In this document: piece after piece, positions 8,334 to 15,464 of the stretch
Layout of the letters: each line of letters begins with the position of its first letter
Position numbering within the stretch: the stretch's first letter is position 1
Assembly: GCF_019455385.1 (NCBI RefSeq)
Contig: NZ_JACOFR010000003.1
Span: forward strand, 372,001-436,000
Origin: Bradyrhizobium sp. BR 10289
GTDB taxonomy: Bacteria > Pseudomonadota > Alphaproteobacteria > Rhizobiales > Xanthobacteraceae
Reading direction: 5' to 3'
DNA: 64,000 nt
The notes under the pieces: generated by a model
What the model was told of the DNA's origin: nothing
Seen by the model: the letters and a program-made list of their open reading frames with translations, nothing else
Database searches by the model: none
Translations under genes and position numbers: made by a program

Positions 8334-10044
8334 AGAGCGCCGGTTTGGCTGCGTCGCCAAGATAACCGTGCAGGGCGGCGACGACCTGGGCGCCTTCGCC
8401 GATGGCGCCGCCGACGCGCTTGACGGAGCCGGAGCGGACATCGCCGACGGCGTAGACGCCGGGCACCGAGGTCTCCAGCGGAGCCACGAGTTTGCCCTGG
8501 TTCTGCTCCGACTGGGCGCCGGTGACGACGAAGCCGCCACGATCGAGCGTGACGCCGCAGCCGTCGAGCCAGCTGGTGGCGGGATCGGCGCCGACGAACA
8601 GAAAGAGATTCCTGATGTCGGCGGAATCCTCATCGGCGGACAGCCGGCTCTTCCAGCGGATCCGCCGCAGCAGCGAGGCCTCATCGCCTTCGAGCGCGGT
8701 GATCTCGGTGTTGAACATCAATTCGATGTTCGGCGTCGCTTCGATGCGCTCGATGAGATAGCGCGACATGCTGGCCCCGAGGCCGCCGCCGCGGATGATC
8801 ATCAGCACCTTTTTGGCGTGGCCCGACAGGAACACGGCGGCCTGGCCTGCCGAATTGCCGGCACCGACGAGGGCCACCTCTTCGCCGGCACACAGCTTCG
8901 CTTCGACCGGCGAGGCCCAGTACCAGACGCCGCGCCCTTCGAACTTGTCGAGATTCTCGATTTCGGGCCGGCGATAGCGCGCGCCGCTCGCGACCACCAC
9001 CGCGCGCGAACGCAGGGGATCGCAGCCGTCGAGCGCCACCGCAAACGCGCCGTCCTTGCGCGTGCAGTCGAGCGATTTCACCGTGACGGGGATCATGATG
9101 TCGGCGCCGAATTTCTGTGCCTGGTTGAACGCACGCGCGGTCAGGGCCAGGCCGGAAATACCGGTCGGAAAGCCCAGATAGTTTTCGATGCGCGCGCTGG
9201 CGCCTGCCTGGCCGCCGAAGGCGCGGGTATCGAGCACGGCCACCGACAATCCTTCGGACGCCGCATACACCGCGGTAGCGAGCCCTGCCGGGCCGCAGCC
9301 GACGATCGCGACGTCATAGATGCGATCGTTGCGGGGGCCGCCGATCATGCCGATCGCGCGCGCCACCTCGGTTTCGCTGGGATTGCGCAGCACCTCGCCG
9401 CTTGCCGCGACGACCAGTGGCCAGTCTTCCGGCTTGGGCGAATAGCGCGCGATGACCTCGGCGGCGTCGCGGTCGCGCTCGGGATCGAGCAGATGATGCG
9501 GCTGGCCGTTGCGGGTGAGGAAGCCCTGCAAGCGGACGACGCCGGCCGAATGCGAAGGGCCGATCAGCACCAGACCGCCGACGCCGCCCTGGAGCAGATT
9601 GACCCGGCGCAGGATCAGCGCGCGCATGATGCGCTCGCCCAGATCGGCCTCGGCGACCAGCAGCGCGCGCAGGCGATGCGGCGGCAGCAGCAGCGTCTCG
9701 ACATCGCCCTCGGCCCGGCCGTCGACCAGCGCGGGCTGTCCTGAGAGCTGGCTGAGCTCGGCCAGGAACTGCCCCGGCCCCTGGTCGATCACCGGCGTGA
9801 CGTTGCCAAGACCGTCGCGCTGGGTGATGGCGACATGGCCCTTCAGCACCACGAACATGCCGGGCCCCGGCTTGCCGGTCTCGAACAGGAGTTCACCATC
9901 GGCATAGCTGCGGACCTCGCCGAATTTCCGCATCCGCTCGATCTCGGCGGGTGTCAACGTCGGAAAGGTCTGCTCAGGGCGCGTAAACTGCGGCAGCTGC
10001 GCCTGACTATCGGTTCGTTGCTGTTCGTCCTGCGCCATTGCCAC
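8332..10044 (-). CDS. Cyclic-nucleotide-binding domain fused to a thioredoxin-reductase-like FAD oxidoreductase
   Basis: About 570 residues. The N-terminal 30-150 region is a cNMP-binding domain (FGEVRSYADGELLFETGKPGPGMFVVLKGHV, then GQFLAELSQLSG). The C-terminal 300 residues are TrxR-like: AIVGCGPAGLATAVYAASEG (FAD), GQAGASARIENYLGFPTG, VALVGAGNSAGQAAVFLS (NAD(P)H) and GVYAVGDV. The CxxC disulfide of true thioredoxin reductases is absent: the corresponding region reads WYWASPVEAKLC. It is therefore probably an FAD-dependent NAD(P)H oxidoreductase under nucleotide control. Several starts are possible (GTG 10053, GTG 10044, ATG 10038); I chose GTG 10044 because GGAG lies eight bases upstream. 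Confidence 0.85.
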   Translation of the reverse strand: MAMAQDEQQRTDSQAQLPQFTRPEQTFPTLTPAEIERMRKFGEVRSYADGELLFETGKPGPGMFVVLKGHVAITQRDGLGNVTPVIDQGPGQFLAELSQLSGQPALVDGRAEGDVETLLLPPHRLRALLVAEADLGERIMRALILRRVNLLQGGVGGLVLIGPSHSAGVVRLQGFLTRNGQPHHLLDPERDRDAAEVIARYSPKPEDWPLVVAASGEVLRNPSETEVARAIGMIGGPRNDRIYDVAIVGCGPAGLATAVYAASEGLSVAVLDTRAFGGQAGASARIENYLGFPTGISGLALTARAFNQAQKFGADIMIPVTVKSLDCTRKDGAFAVALDGCDPLRSRAVVVASGARYRRPEIENLDKFEGRGVWYWASPVEAKLCAGEEVALVGAGNSAGQAAVFLSGHAKKVLMIIRGGGLGASMSRYLIERIEATPNIELMFNTEITALEGDEASLLRRIRWKSRLSADEDSADIRNLFLFVGADPATSWLDGCGVTLDRGGFVVTGAQSEQNQGKLVAPLETSVPGVYAVGDVRSGSVKRVGGAIGEGAQVVAALHGYLGDAAKPAL

Positions 10045-10077
10045 GTCATTCACTCCAGAAGTTCCAATCGCCGGTCT

Positions 10078-10254
10078 TCAATCGCCGGTCCCCTGATCTT
10101 GGGAACCATCGTCATCCTGCGAGAGGTCGGCGCTTGCGGCGCGTTCGCGCGCCTGCAGCTTCCGCCGCTTGAGGTTTTCGCGCAGCGCCGATTTCAGGCG
10201 GTCGTCTCGCGACGACCTCGCCCCTCTCGCGCCCTTGTCGTTCTCGTCAGCCAT
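10078..10254 (-). CDS. Small basic hypothetical protein
   Basis: A 58-residue protein starting MADENDKGARGARSSRDDRL and continuing with a highly charged segment containing RENLKRRKLQARERAA, with an acidic tail (SQDDDGSQDQGTGD). It is predicted to be one charged helix; no domain is recognised. Small proteins of this look recur in Bradyrhizobium, which I recall but cannot verify here. It lies just upstream of the oxidoreductase on the same strand. Confidence 0.6.
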   Translation of the reverse strand: MADENDKGARGARSSRDDRLKSALRENLKRRKLQARERAASADLSQDDDGSQDQGTGD

Positions 10255-10363
10255 CACGGGTCCATACAGCGGTCGCGATAACATGCCCAGAGAATGCGGC
10301 AGCTCAAGAGGCCCGCGTGAACGGATCGTGCGAAACGCGAAATGGACCTCTTCCGCAGGTCCG

Positions 10364-10381
10364 GCCAACTGGCCAGTTGGC
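10364..10381. other. Perfect 18-bp palindrome in the 315-bp gap before tRNA-Thr
   Basis: GCCAACTGGCCAGTTGGC is its own reverse complement. It lies about 190 bp upstream of tRNA-Thr and 110 bp upstream of the divergent small gene. The rest of the 10255-10569 gap holds no gene I can support; the tRNA promoter must lie near its right end. Confidence 0.6.
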
Positions 10382-10569
10382 GGGGGATAAGCACAAGCCA
10401 AATCCGTAGAAAGCCGGCCGTTTCGCGCCGAATGGGGCATTTTGGGCCCGATATCGCCCCGATTTTCTCGTTTTGACCGGTCCAGCAAGCTTGCACAGGC
10501 GGGGGGCTTGTGGCAGATATCGGCCCGCTTGGTAGGCCCTTGTGGCGGCCGATTCTGATCCCAGCACAT

Positions 10570-10644
10570 GCTGCCGTAGCTCAGTGGTAGAGCACTCCAT
10601 TGGTAATGGAGAGGTCGACAGTTCAATCCTGTCTGGCAGCACCA
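10570..10644 (+). tRNA. tRNA-Thr (anticodon GGT), CCA encoded
   Basis: 75 nt folding as a complete cloverleaf. The acceptor arm is GCTGCCG/TGGCAGC with one G-U pair, and the D arm is GCTC-AGTGGTA-GAGC. The anticodon stem is CTCCA/TGGAG with loop TTGGTAA, giving anticodon GGT (Thr, ACC/ACU codons). The variable loop is AGGTC and the T arm GACAG-TTCAATC-CTGTC. Discriminator A and CCA (10642-10644) are encoded. The last 26 nt are duplicated at 15051-15076, marking the gene as an island insertion site. Confidence 0.97.
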
Positions 10645-11032
10645 TTTTTCGGGTTCAATCGCACATGAAGCGGCATTCTCGCGGCCTGAAACGCCCGAGT
10701 TTTGCTCTCCTCGTTCGCGCTCCTCTGTGAAGAGAGCGCAGGGAAGACCAGGTGCCGGCTGGCACCCGCGGTCCGCTGCGCGAAAATGTAGCGCAAGGAA
10801 ACCGCACAGCAGCATACAGGTGTAGCCAATCACTCGGCCTTCCCTGCGCAGTGGGTTGACGGCTTATACGCGCTCTCCCCGGAGCCGAGTTCCTTCTGGC
10901 CTCCGTCGCCTCGCGAATTGACGATGCCCGTCGGCCCGGTCGAGCCCCAAAGCATCTCCGCAAGGCTTGACCGTAGCAACGACGGTCAGAACGACGCGCT
11001 TTCGCCGTACGCAGCTCGCCCAGCTTCGCCAT
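10619..11032 (+). repeat. 414-bp direct repeat, left copy (attL-like)
   Basis: Identical to 15051-15464 except for two substitutions near the far end (11018/15450 and 11022/15454). It starts inside the T arm of tRNA-Thr and runs 388 bp past the CCA. No convincing gene lies inside. Together with the right copy it brackets the low-G+C defence island. Confidence 0.93.
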
Positions 11033-11098
11033 CCAGCGGCGTAATCTCACTCAGATGCCCCAACAAACCAAGTCTCTAACTCGGAGAGCTTGCTGGAA

Positions 11099-11779
11099 TC
11101 ACACCGCCGCAAAGGTTCGATCAATTGCGAATAGCTTGCCTCGAGACTTCAAAGCAGAGGCACGTTCCTCAAAGCGCCAAAGAATCAAGTCTGCAATGGA
11201 AACCAAATCGCCGCACTGCTCGTGTATGTCACGGCACATGACGTGGACGTCGGAGTAACCGAACCGACTTGCCAATCGAACCAAATGGCGATCTGGCTTG
11301 GCAACATCCAATCCAATGTTCTTAGCCAAATGCCACTTCGTAACGGCACCTATGTATCTCAGCGACTCTAAGGTGGAGAGCGCATCGGCCTCAAGGCGTT
11401 CCTCCAGCCACGTGAAACCATTCTTCGCGATCAAGCTAGCGGTCTCGCCGATAGCCTGAAGCTTCCCTCGATGACCAAACACCGAAGAGGCACATCGGAC
11501 GCAAACGTCTCGGTTTTCGGCAATCACGCCGGCCGATTCCCAGTCGCAGAAGCTAAGCGAGATATAGTCGAAATGCTTCCTAACTACGGCCTCACGAAAC
11601 CCTGAATTCAGGACAACCCAAGCGTACTCACGAAGGAAGGCTGTCTCGGTGATCGAGCGCTCGCTTACGACCCGCTTTTGGCTCTCGACCTCTTGTACAA
11701 ATGGTGAACCTTCAACCCAAGACTTCGCTTCGAGGTAATACTCCACGAGCTCAGATTGGCGGGCTTCTATGTTGACCAT
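11099..11779 (-). CDS. cap11: OGG-like HhH-GPD DNA glycosylase/lyase (type IV CBASS ancillary, Cap11)
   Basis: 226 residues from ATG 11779; an in-frame TTG at 11821 would add 14. Near residues 140-170 the sequence LRYIGAVTKWHLAKNIGLD followed by VAKPDRHLVRLA is a helix-hairpin-helix plus GPD motif. Lys148 aligns with the OGG1 lyase Lys, and Asp163 with the catalytic Asp. Canonical family members excise oxidised guanine and nick the strand. In type IV CBASS (described by Millman et al. 2020, from memory) an OGG gene accompanies QueC and TGT; its substrate there is not something I can state. It is the last gene of the operon, overlapping SLATT by 13 bp. The N-terminal 60 residues are unassigned. 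Confidence 0.82.
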   Translation of the reverse strand: MVNIEARQSELVEYYLEAKSWVEGSPFVQEVESQKRVVSERSITETAFLREYAWVVLNSGFREAVVRKHFDYISLSFCDWESAGVIAENRDVCVRCASSVFGHRGKLQAIGETASLIAKNGFTWLEERLEADALSTLESLRYIGAVTKWHLAKNIGLDVAKPDRHLVRLASRFGYSDVHVMCRDIHEQCGDLVSIADLILWRFEERASALKSRGKLFAIDRTFAAV

Positions 11780-12357
11780 GGCCGATTGTCGCGAATCAAC
11801 AGCTTCAATTTTGTTAACCAAATACTCGCCCCCGGTTTTTTGTCGAGCAATTTGCTGATTTCTATCTTGGTGAGATGCTTTTGCTTTAGACGAAGAAACT
11901 CCGATTCCGGCACACCGCTACCAACGTCACTCGCCATATCGTACCGAGCAGCAAGGCGCTGGAATTCGCGAGAAGGAATGTCGCTGGAGGATGCAAGCAA
12001 ATAGCCAGCTTCTCTCTTTACTTCTGCGTACATCGTGAAGCTGCGTTTATGTGCCTCTCCCCGTCCACGCCAATCGGTCTTCGACTGGATCAATGTAAGA
12101 CAGAATACCACGAGGCCAAAAAAGCCCACCACGATTGCGGGATCGACCGCCTCAGGCATGGCATGGCGGAGCAGCTTTGGGTCAACAAAAGCTAGCGCGG
12201 TCACCAAAGCCGACAGGACCAAAACAACGATATCAAGTAGAAGAGCCCGCCGGCTGAATCTGTCGGACAGCGCGGCATGCGCGGTGCAGAGCTGATCTGA
12301 AACCCGCCGTATTCGCTCGACTTCTTCTCGTGAACCGATATCTGTTTCAATCGTCAT
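11767..12357 (-). CDS. SLATT-domain two-helix membrane protein (probable CBASS effector)
   Basis: 196 residues from ATG 12357, which overlaps the nucleotidyltransferase stop by 11 bp. An N-terminal amphipathic helix (SREEVERIRRVSDQL) is followed by two membrane segments, about 38-58 (ALLLDIVVLVLSALVTALAF) and 74-92 (AIVVGFFGLVVFCLTLIQS). Then comes the soluble SLATT helix region TDWRGRGEAHKRSFTMYAEV and a C-terminal helical tail. SLATT proteins are predicted pore-forming effectors attached to SMODS nucleotidyltransferases. On activation by a cyclic oligonucleotide they are expected to disrupt the inner membrane and abort phage infection. The assignment rests on the two-helix pattern plus location. 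Confidence 0.8.
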   Translation of the reverse strand: MTIETDIGSREEVERIRRVSDQLCTAHAALSDRFSRRALLLDIVVLVLSALVTALAFVDPKLLRHAMPEAVDPAIVVGFFGLVVFCLTLIQSKTDWRGRGEAHKRSFTMYAEVKREAGYLLASSSDIPSREFQRLAARYDMASDVGSGVPESEFLRLKQKHLTKIEISKLLDKKPGASIWLTKLKLLIRDNRPWST

Positions 12358-13288
12358 TGGTGCTGAATAGCGCCTCCCATTGCTCTCTCGACATGTGGGC
12401 ACTCGCATTTCGCATGCGCTTTGCGATGCGCCCCAAAACGTGCGCGGCGGCGACCCTCTCAGGGCTGCCGGCGTCGCCCAGATAGGCATCCACATGGACG
12501 GATTGCCCCGTACTATCCCGAATCGGCGACGCCACCAGGTCGCGCGCCTTCTCGAAGAAGACAGGGAGCATAGAAGCGGTTGTCTTGGGGCCCTCGTAGT
12601 TGCGGAAGGCAGCTATCGCCAAGCTCTCGACGTGATAACCGGACAGTCGTTGTTGCTCTGGCAATGTGCCGATAGCTGCCTTAGCCAATTTGATCGTCGG
12701 GACAAGCTTCCCTGCACATTGTTCATTCCTGGCTGTTAATGCAGCCTGGAATTTTTCAGGCGATATGCCCGACCACCCGTCTCTCATAAAAGAAGGAACC
12801 TTTAGTCCTTCTGTCGTCTTGAATGCTGGTAGCAGCTGAATTTCCTGCCCGTCCGGATACGCCACCGTAACGGCAAGCCTGCCCGAACTCACCTTTGCGC
12901 CGCCTCCGAGTTCGCTCGAAAGTATGTCGGCAACGGATTTAATCGCCTCCGATGGCCTTGAATTTTGCAGGTCTGGGTCGTCGAGGACGAGCAAAGAATC
13001 GACATCGCTTAATCCGTCAACATATGTATGCTTCGCTACCGAGCCGCCAAACAAGGAATCGACTGTTGTTTCGAGCGGCCCCTCCAGGGCGTCCTTTATT
13101 TCATCGAGACGATTCCGGACTTTTTCAACATCTCTACTGTTTGCCGACGCCAGAAGCTCATTTAGAAGACCGCCGAGTTCGGTCTCGAACACCTTAATAG
13201 CAGTCTGATCTTCGGTTTCACGCACCTGCTGACGAAGTTGCTCGGGCGTCCTATTCACGAATGGGCCACCGCCTCCACCACCACCCAT
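12347..13288 (-). CDS. CD-NTase (cGAS/DncV-like SMODS nucleotidyltransferase) with poly-Gly N-terminus
   Basis: A 313-residue protein. The nucleotidyltransferase signature GGSVAKHTYVDGLSDVDSLL has the Gly-Ser at 82-83 and metal-binding Asp95 and Asp97. The third acidic position is unusual: residues 149-154 read EIQLLP where many relatives have D-x-x-P, so either Glu149 serves or the site is altered. The C-terminal helical domain (YHVESLAIAAF, RIAKRMRNA) fits SMODS/OAS-fold enzymes. The protein should sense infection and make a cyclic oligonucleotide for the SLATT effector; the product is not predictable. It starts MGGGGGGGPF. A strong Shine-Dalgarno (GGGAGGA) precedes ATG 13288, one base after the TGT-like stop. 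Confidence 0.88.
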   Translation of the reverse strand: MGGGGGGGPFVNRTPEQLRQQVRETEDQTAIKVFETELGGLLNELLASANSRDVEKVRNRLDEIKDALEGPLETTVDSLFGGSVAKHTYVDGLSDVDSLLVLDDPDLQNSRPSEAIKSVADILSSELGGGAKVSSGRLAVTVAYPDGQEIQLLPAFKTTEGLKVPSFMRDGWSGISPEKFQAALTARNEQCAGKLVPTIKLAKAAIGTLPEQQRLSGYHVESLAIAAFRNYEGPKTTASMLPVFFEKARDLVASPIRDSTGQSVHVDAYLGDAGSPERVAAAHVLGRIAKRMRNASAHMSREQWEALFSTNDD

Positions 13289-13289
13289 A

Positions 13290-14264
13290 TTAGGTTCCTC
13301 CCAACTCAGCAGTCATTACATCATAGGCTCTCTTCAGACTCTCATGATGCTTGCCAAAATGTTCGAAGCGGTGATCGGCAACAAACTTGATCATGCTGAG
13401 TCTCATCTCTTGCATGGATTGATAGTTGTTCGTCCAGCACCTACCTTCAACAATGTCAGAGTTCGTCGTAATTGGTAGGGAAAGCGCTCCAAAGTGATGC
13501 CTGTACACGGTGTCGCCATTGGAAAACGCATAGCGCAGCCACGTCAGGCCGTCGAAAATGTCAGCTCCCGCCAAGAAATATAAGAATGTCGAAATCGTAT
13601 CGAGACTGCCGAAGACGTGAATTGGGACGCCGGGGTGGTGCGCGTCTAACTCGTTTCTGAGTTTTGCCACATTGATCATTCGACTCAATGTAGAGTTGCC
13701 AATTTCCTTTTCTGTGACACCCACCACTGCAAACCCCGTCATTAGCTTCACAGCCGGGAGTATGTTCTCCAAGTGCAGACGCTTTGAAGTTTCACTCTCA
13801 GGCTTTATCAGCAACGCACGTGCGCTGTTTCCAGGCGGCAGTACCATTGCCTTTGCACGTTCAATTTGCTGCCCGGTTGGCACGCGATCGTTGGGATGGT
13901 CATAGCTGACGCAAACTGTCGGAGAGTTGGATTTCCATTCGGCCAGAACCTTTTGATGCTTATCGAAAGACCACTCCTTTCCGGAATACTCCTTCTCATA
14001 GGTGTCAGACAGCTCAGTCTCCTTGGACGCCTCATAGCCACCGCTATCCAAAAAGATGGCTGACGCAAAATCAAATGGGGGCTTTATGTGATTGTTGTAG
14101 ATGTCGTAGGCGCTGACCAGGACCTCGTCCGATATATACTCCTCCATTGTCTGCAAGATTTTGGCGACGTTGGGAAAGCCCTTGCTGGAAAATGACGGCA
14201 ACAAAAGCGGGGTCTTTATCGAAGGCGCGTTGCCTATTCGAAGAAATCGACGACTAGCCAGCAT
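13290..14264 (-). CDS. cap10: TGT-like deazaguanine transferase homologue (type IV CBASS ancillary, Cap10)
   Basis: A 324-residue protein related to queuine tRNA-ribosyltransferase. Family marks are TPLLLPSFSSKG, the base-binding FLDSGGYEAS (Asp73), VSYDHPND (Asp122), HVFGSLDT and GADIFDGLTWLR (Asp235/Asp238 near the TGT nucleophile). Bacterial TGT carries a CxCxxC...H zinc site near the C-terminus; no such motif exists here, so the enzyme has diverged from tRNA modification. In type IV CBASS a TGT gene is a defining ancillary component. The DNA-modifying DpdA family is an alternative, but the other dpd genes are missing. It overlaps the QueC-like gene by 11 bp. Confidence 0.85.
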   Translation of the reverse strand: MLASRRFLRIGNAPSIKTPLLLPSFSSKGFPNVAKILQTMEEYISDEVLVSAYDIYNNHIKPPFDFASAIFLDSGGYEASKETELSDTYEKEYSGKEWSFDKHQKVLAEWKSNSPTVCVSYDHPNDRVPTGQQIERAKAMVLPPGNSARALLIKPESETSKRLHLENILPAVKLMTGFAVVGVTEKEIGNSTLSRMINVAKLRNELDAHHPGVPIHVFGSLDTISTFLYFLAGADIFDGLTWLRYAFSNGDTVYRHHFGALSLPITTNSDIVEGRCWTNNYQSMQEMRLSMIKFVADHRFEHFGKHHESLKRAYDVMTAELGGT

Positions 14265-14802
14265 AAAGCCTCACACGATCTCTGCACGAAGCGCAGGTAC
14301 CACACGGCGGGATGCCGCCTGCTTCGCAGCTGTAAGTATCATTGAGCGGCAACGCTGCCGCCTTGAAATAACTAAAGACGTCATCCTTCGACCAATCGAC
14401 GAAGGGAGCAACGACAGCCACGCGTCCGTCGGAGCATTCCTGGGCTAGTACCTCAACACGAGACAAAAAGGAGCGAGAGCAGTCGTAGTAGTTGGTCCCA
14501 GAATGGATCCCAATCGCCAACAGCCCGTCGTGACAACTTCCCAGCAGAATTGCACTTGCGATCAAAAATAAGTTGCGACCAATAAGTTCTCCTGCACCAA
14601 ATTTGGTCGAAGAGGACACCTTAAGTTTGATTACCGGGATTGAGAGCTTCTCACTCAGAACATCAACGGCAGCATCTTCACACCGCGCCGCGGCCTGCCC
14701 GAAGTCGACGAAGATTCCGCGTACCTCGTGTCCTCTTTTCTTGAAGAAGTGGACACAAGAGGTTGAATCAATGCCACCGCTAAACAGGACAGAAGCGTGC
14801 AT
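14254..14802 (-). CDS. cap9: QueC-like 7-deazaguanine amidoligase/nitrile synthase homologue (type IV CBASS ancillary, Cap9)
   Basis: 182 residues from ATG 14802; a TTG two codons earlier is possible. The PP-loop SGGIDST (8-14) binds ATP. RNLFLIASAILLG and the segment AIGIHSGTNYYDCSRSF match QueC substrate-binding regions. The zinc site is C159-x7-C-x2-C-x2-C173 (CEAGGIPPCGTCASC). True QueC is about 220-240 residues and converts 7-carboxy-7-deazaguanine to preQ0 through an adenylate and amide. This copy is shorter. It is the first gene of the operon, so probably needed with the CD-NTase, not for housekeeping queuosine synthesis; no queD, queE or folE is nearby. Confidence 0.88.
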   Translation of the reverse strand: MHASVLFSGGIDSTSCVHFFKKRGHEVRGIFVDFGQAAARCEDAAVDVLSEKLSIPVIKLKVSSSTKFGAGELIGRNLFLIASAILLGSCHDGLLAIGIHSGTNYYDCSRSFLSRVEVLAQECSDGRVAVVAPFVDWSKDDVFSYFKAAALPLNDTYSCEAGGIPPCGTCASCRDRVRLYAG

Positions 14803-15050
14803 GGGCAAATCACTCGACTTGGAGTTGACATTTCTACCGTAGGGTTCCGATGAGGCAAATGGCCCCGCCCCTCATCCTTTGGTCCGGGTTCGGCGCGGCT
14901 GCGAGGTGTCGCGGCTTCGCAGACGCACCTTGGGGTGCGGCTGGCTCGGCATTCCAAATGGGCGCGCCAACCGCTCGCGCCACTGATACAGAACCGGGAG
15001 TGACGGGCCAAAAATCCTCAATGGTTTCAGTACGAAAGCAGCTACAACCT

Positions 15051-15464
15051 CAGTTCAATCCTGTCTGGCAGCACCATTTTTCGGGTTCAATCGCACATGA
15101 AGCGGCATTCTCGCGGCCTGAAACGCCCGAGTTTTGCTCTCCTCGTTCGCGCTCCTCTGTGAAGAGAGCGCAGGGAAGACCAGGTGCCGGCTGGCACCCG
15201 CGGTCCGCTGCGCGAAAATGTAGCGCAAGGAAACCGCACAGCAGCATACAGGTGTAGCCAATCACTCGGCCTTCCCTGCGCAGTGGGTTGACGGCTTATA
15301 CGCGCTCTCCCCGGAGCCGAGTTCCTTCTGGCCTCCGTCGCCTCGCGAATTGACGATGCCCGTCGGCCCGGTCGAGCCCCAAAGCATCTCCGCAAGGCTT
15401 GACCGTAGCAACGACGGTCAGAACGACGCGCTTTCGCCGTACGCAGCTCACCCCGCTTCGCCAT
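15051..15464 (+). repeat. 414-bp direct repeat, right copy (attR-like)
   Basis: Begins with the last 26 nt of tRNA-Thr (15051-15076, TTCAATC loop, 3' T stem, acceptor strand and CCA) without its 5' part, followed by the same 388 bp found after the intact tRNA. It cannot form a tRNA and contains no supported gene. Confidence 0.93.

Larger units (their letters stand above)
11033..15050. mobile_element. tRNA-Thr-associated defence island (about 4.0 kb between direct repeats)
   Basis: The 4018-bp stretch between the two 414-bp repeats holds only the five-gene CBASS operon (11099-14802) and about 250 bp of upstream sequence. Its base composition is clearly lower in G+C than the flanks: line 13321-13380 counts 29/60 G+C against 38/60 for 26161-26220. 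No integrase, transposase or excisionase is present. Insertion behind a tRNA with duplication of its 3' end is the usual pattern for horizontally acquired islands; the absence of an integrase means mobilisation in trans, loss of the integrase, or a homologous-recombination origin. Confidence 0.8.

Noticed and set aside
7588..9744. Long plus-strand frame of about 718 codons
   Set aside because: It lies opposite the EthD and FAD-oxidoreductase genes and is made of low-complexity Arg/Asp/Ala-rich antisense sequence without any domain.
10078..10833. Minus-strand 251-codon frame through the tRNA and repeat
   Set aside because: It runs across tRNA-Thr and the direct repeat. The only credible coding part is the last 58 codons (10078-10254). 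The matching frame at 15050-15265 is the same repeat sequence.
13290..14264. Assignment as DpdA of a 7-deazaguanine DNA-modification cluster
   Set aside because: No dpdB-dpdK or restriction-type genes are nearby; the CD-NTase, SLATT and OGG genes match type IV CBASS instead.
11033..15050. Integrase or transposase in the island
   Set aside because: All open frames longer than about 100 codons in the low-G+C block are accounted for by the five operon genes; none resembles a recombinase.
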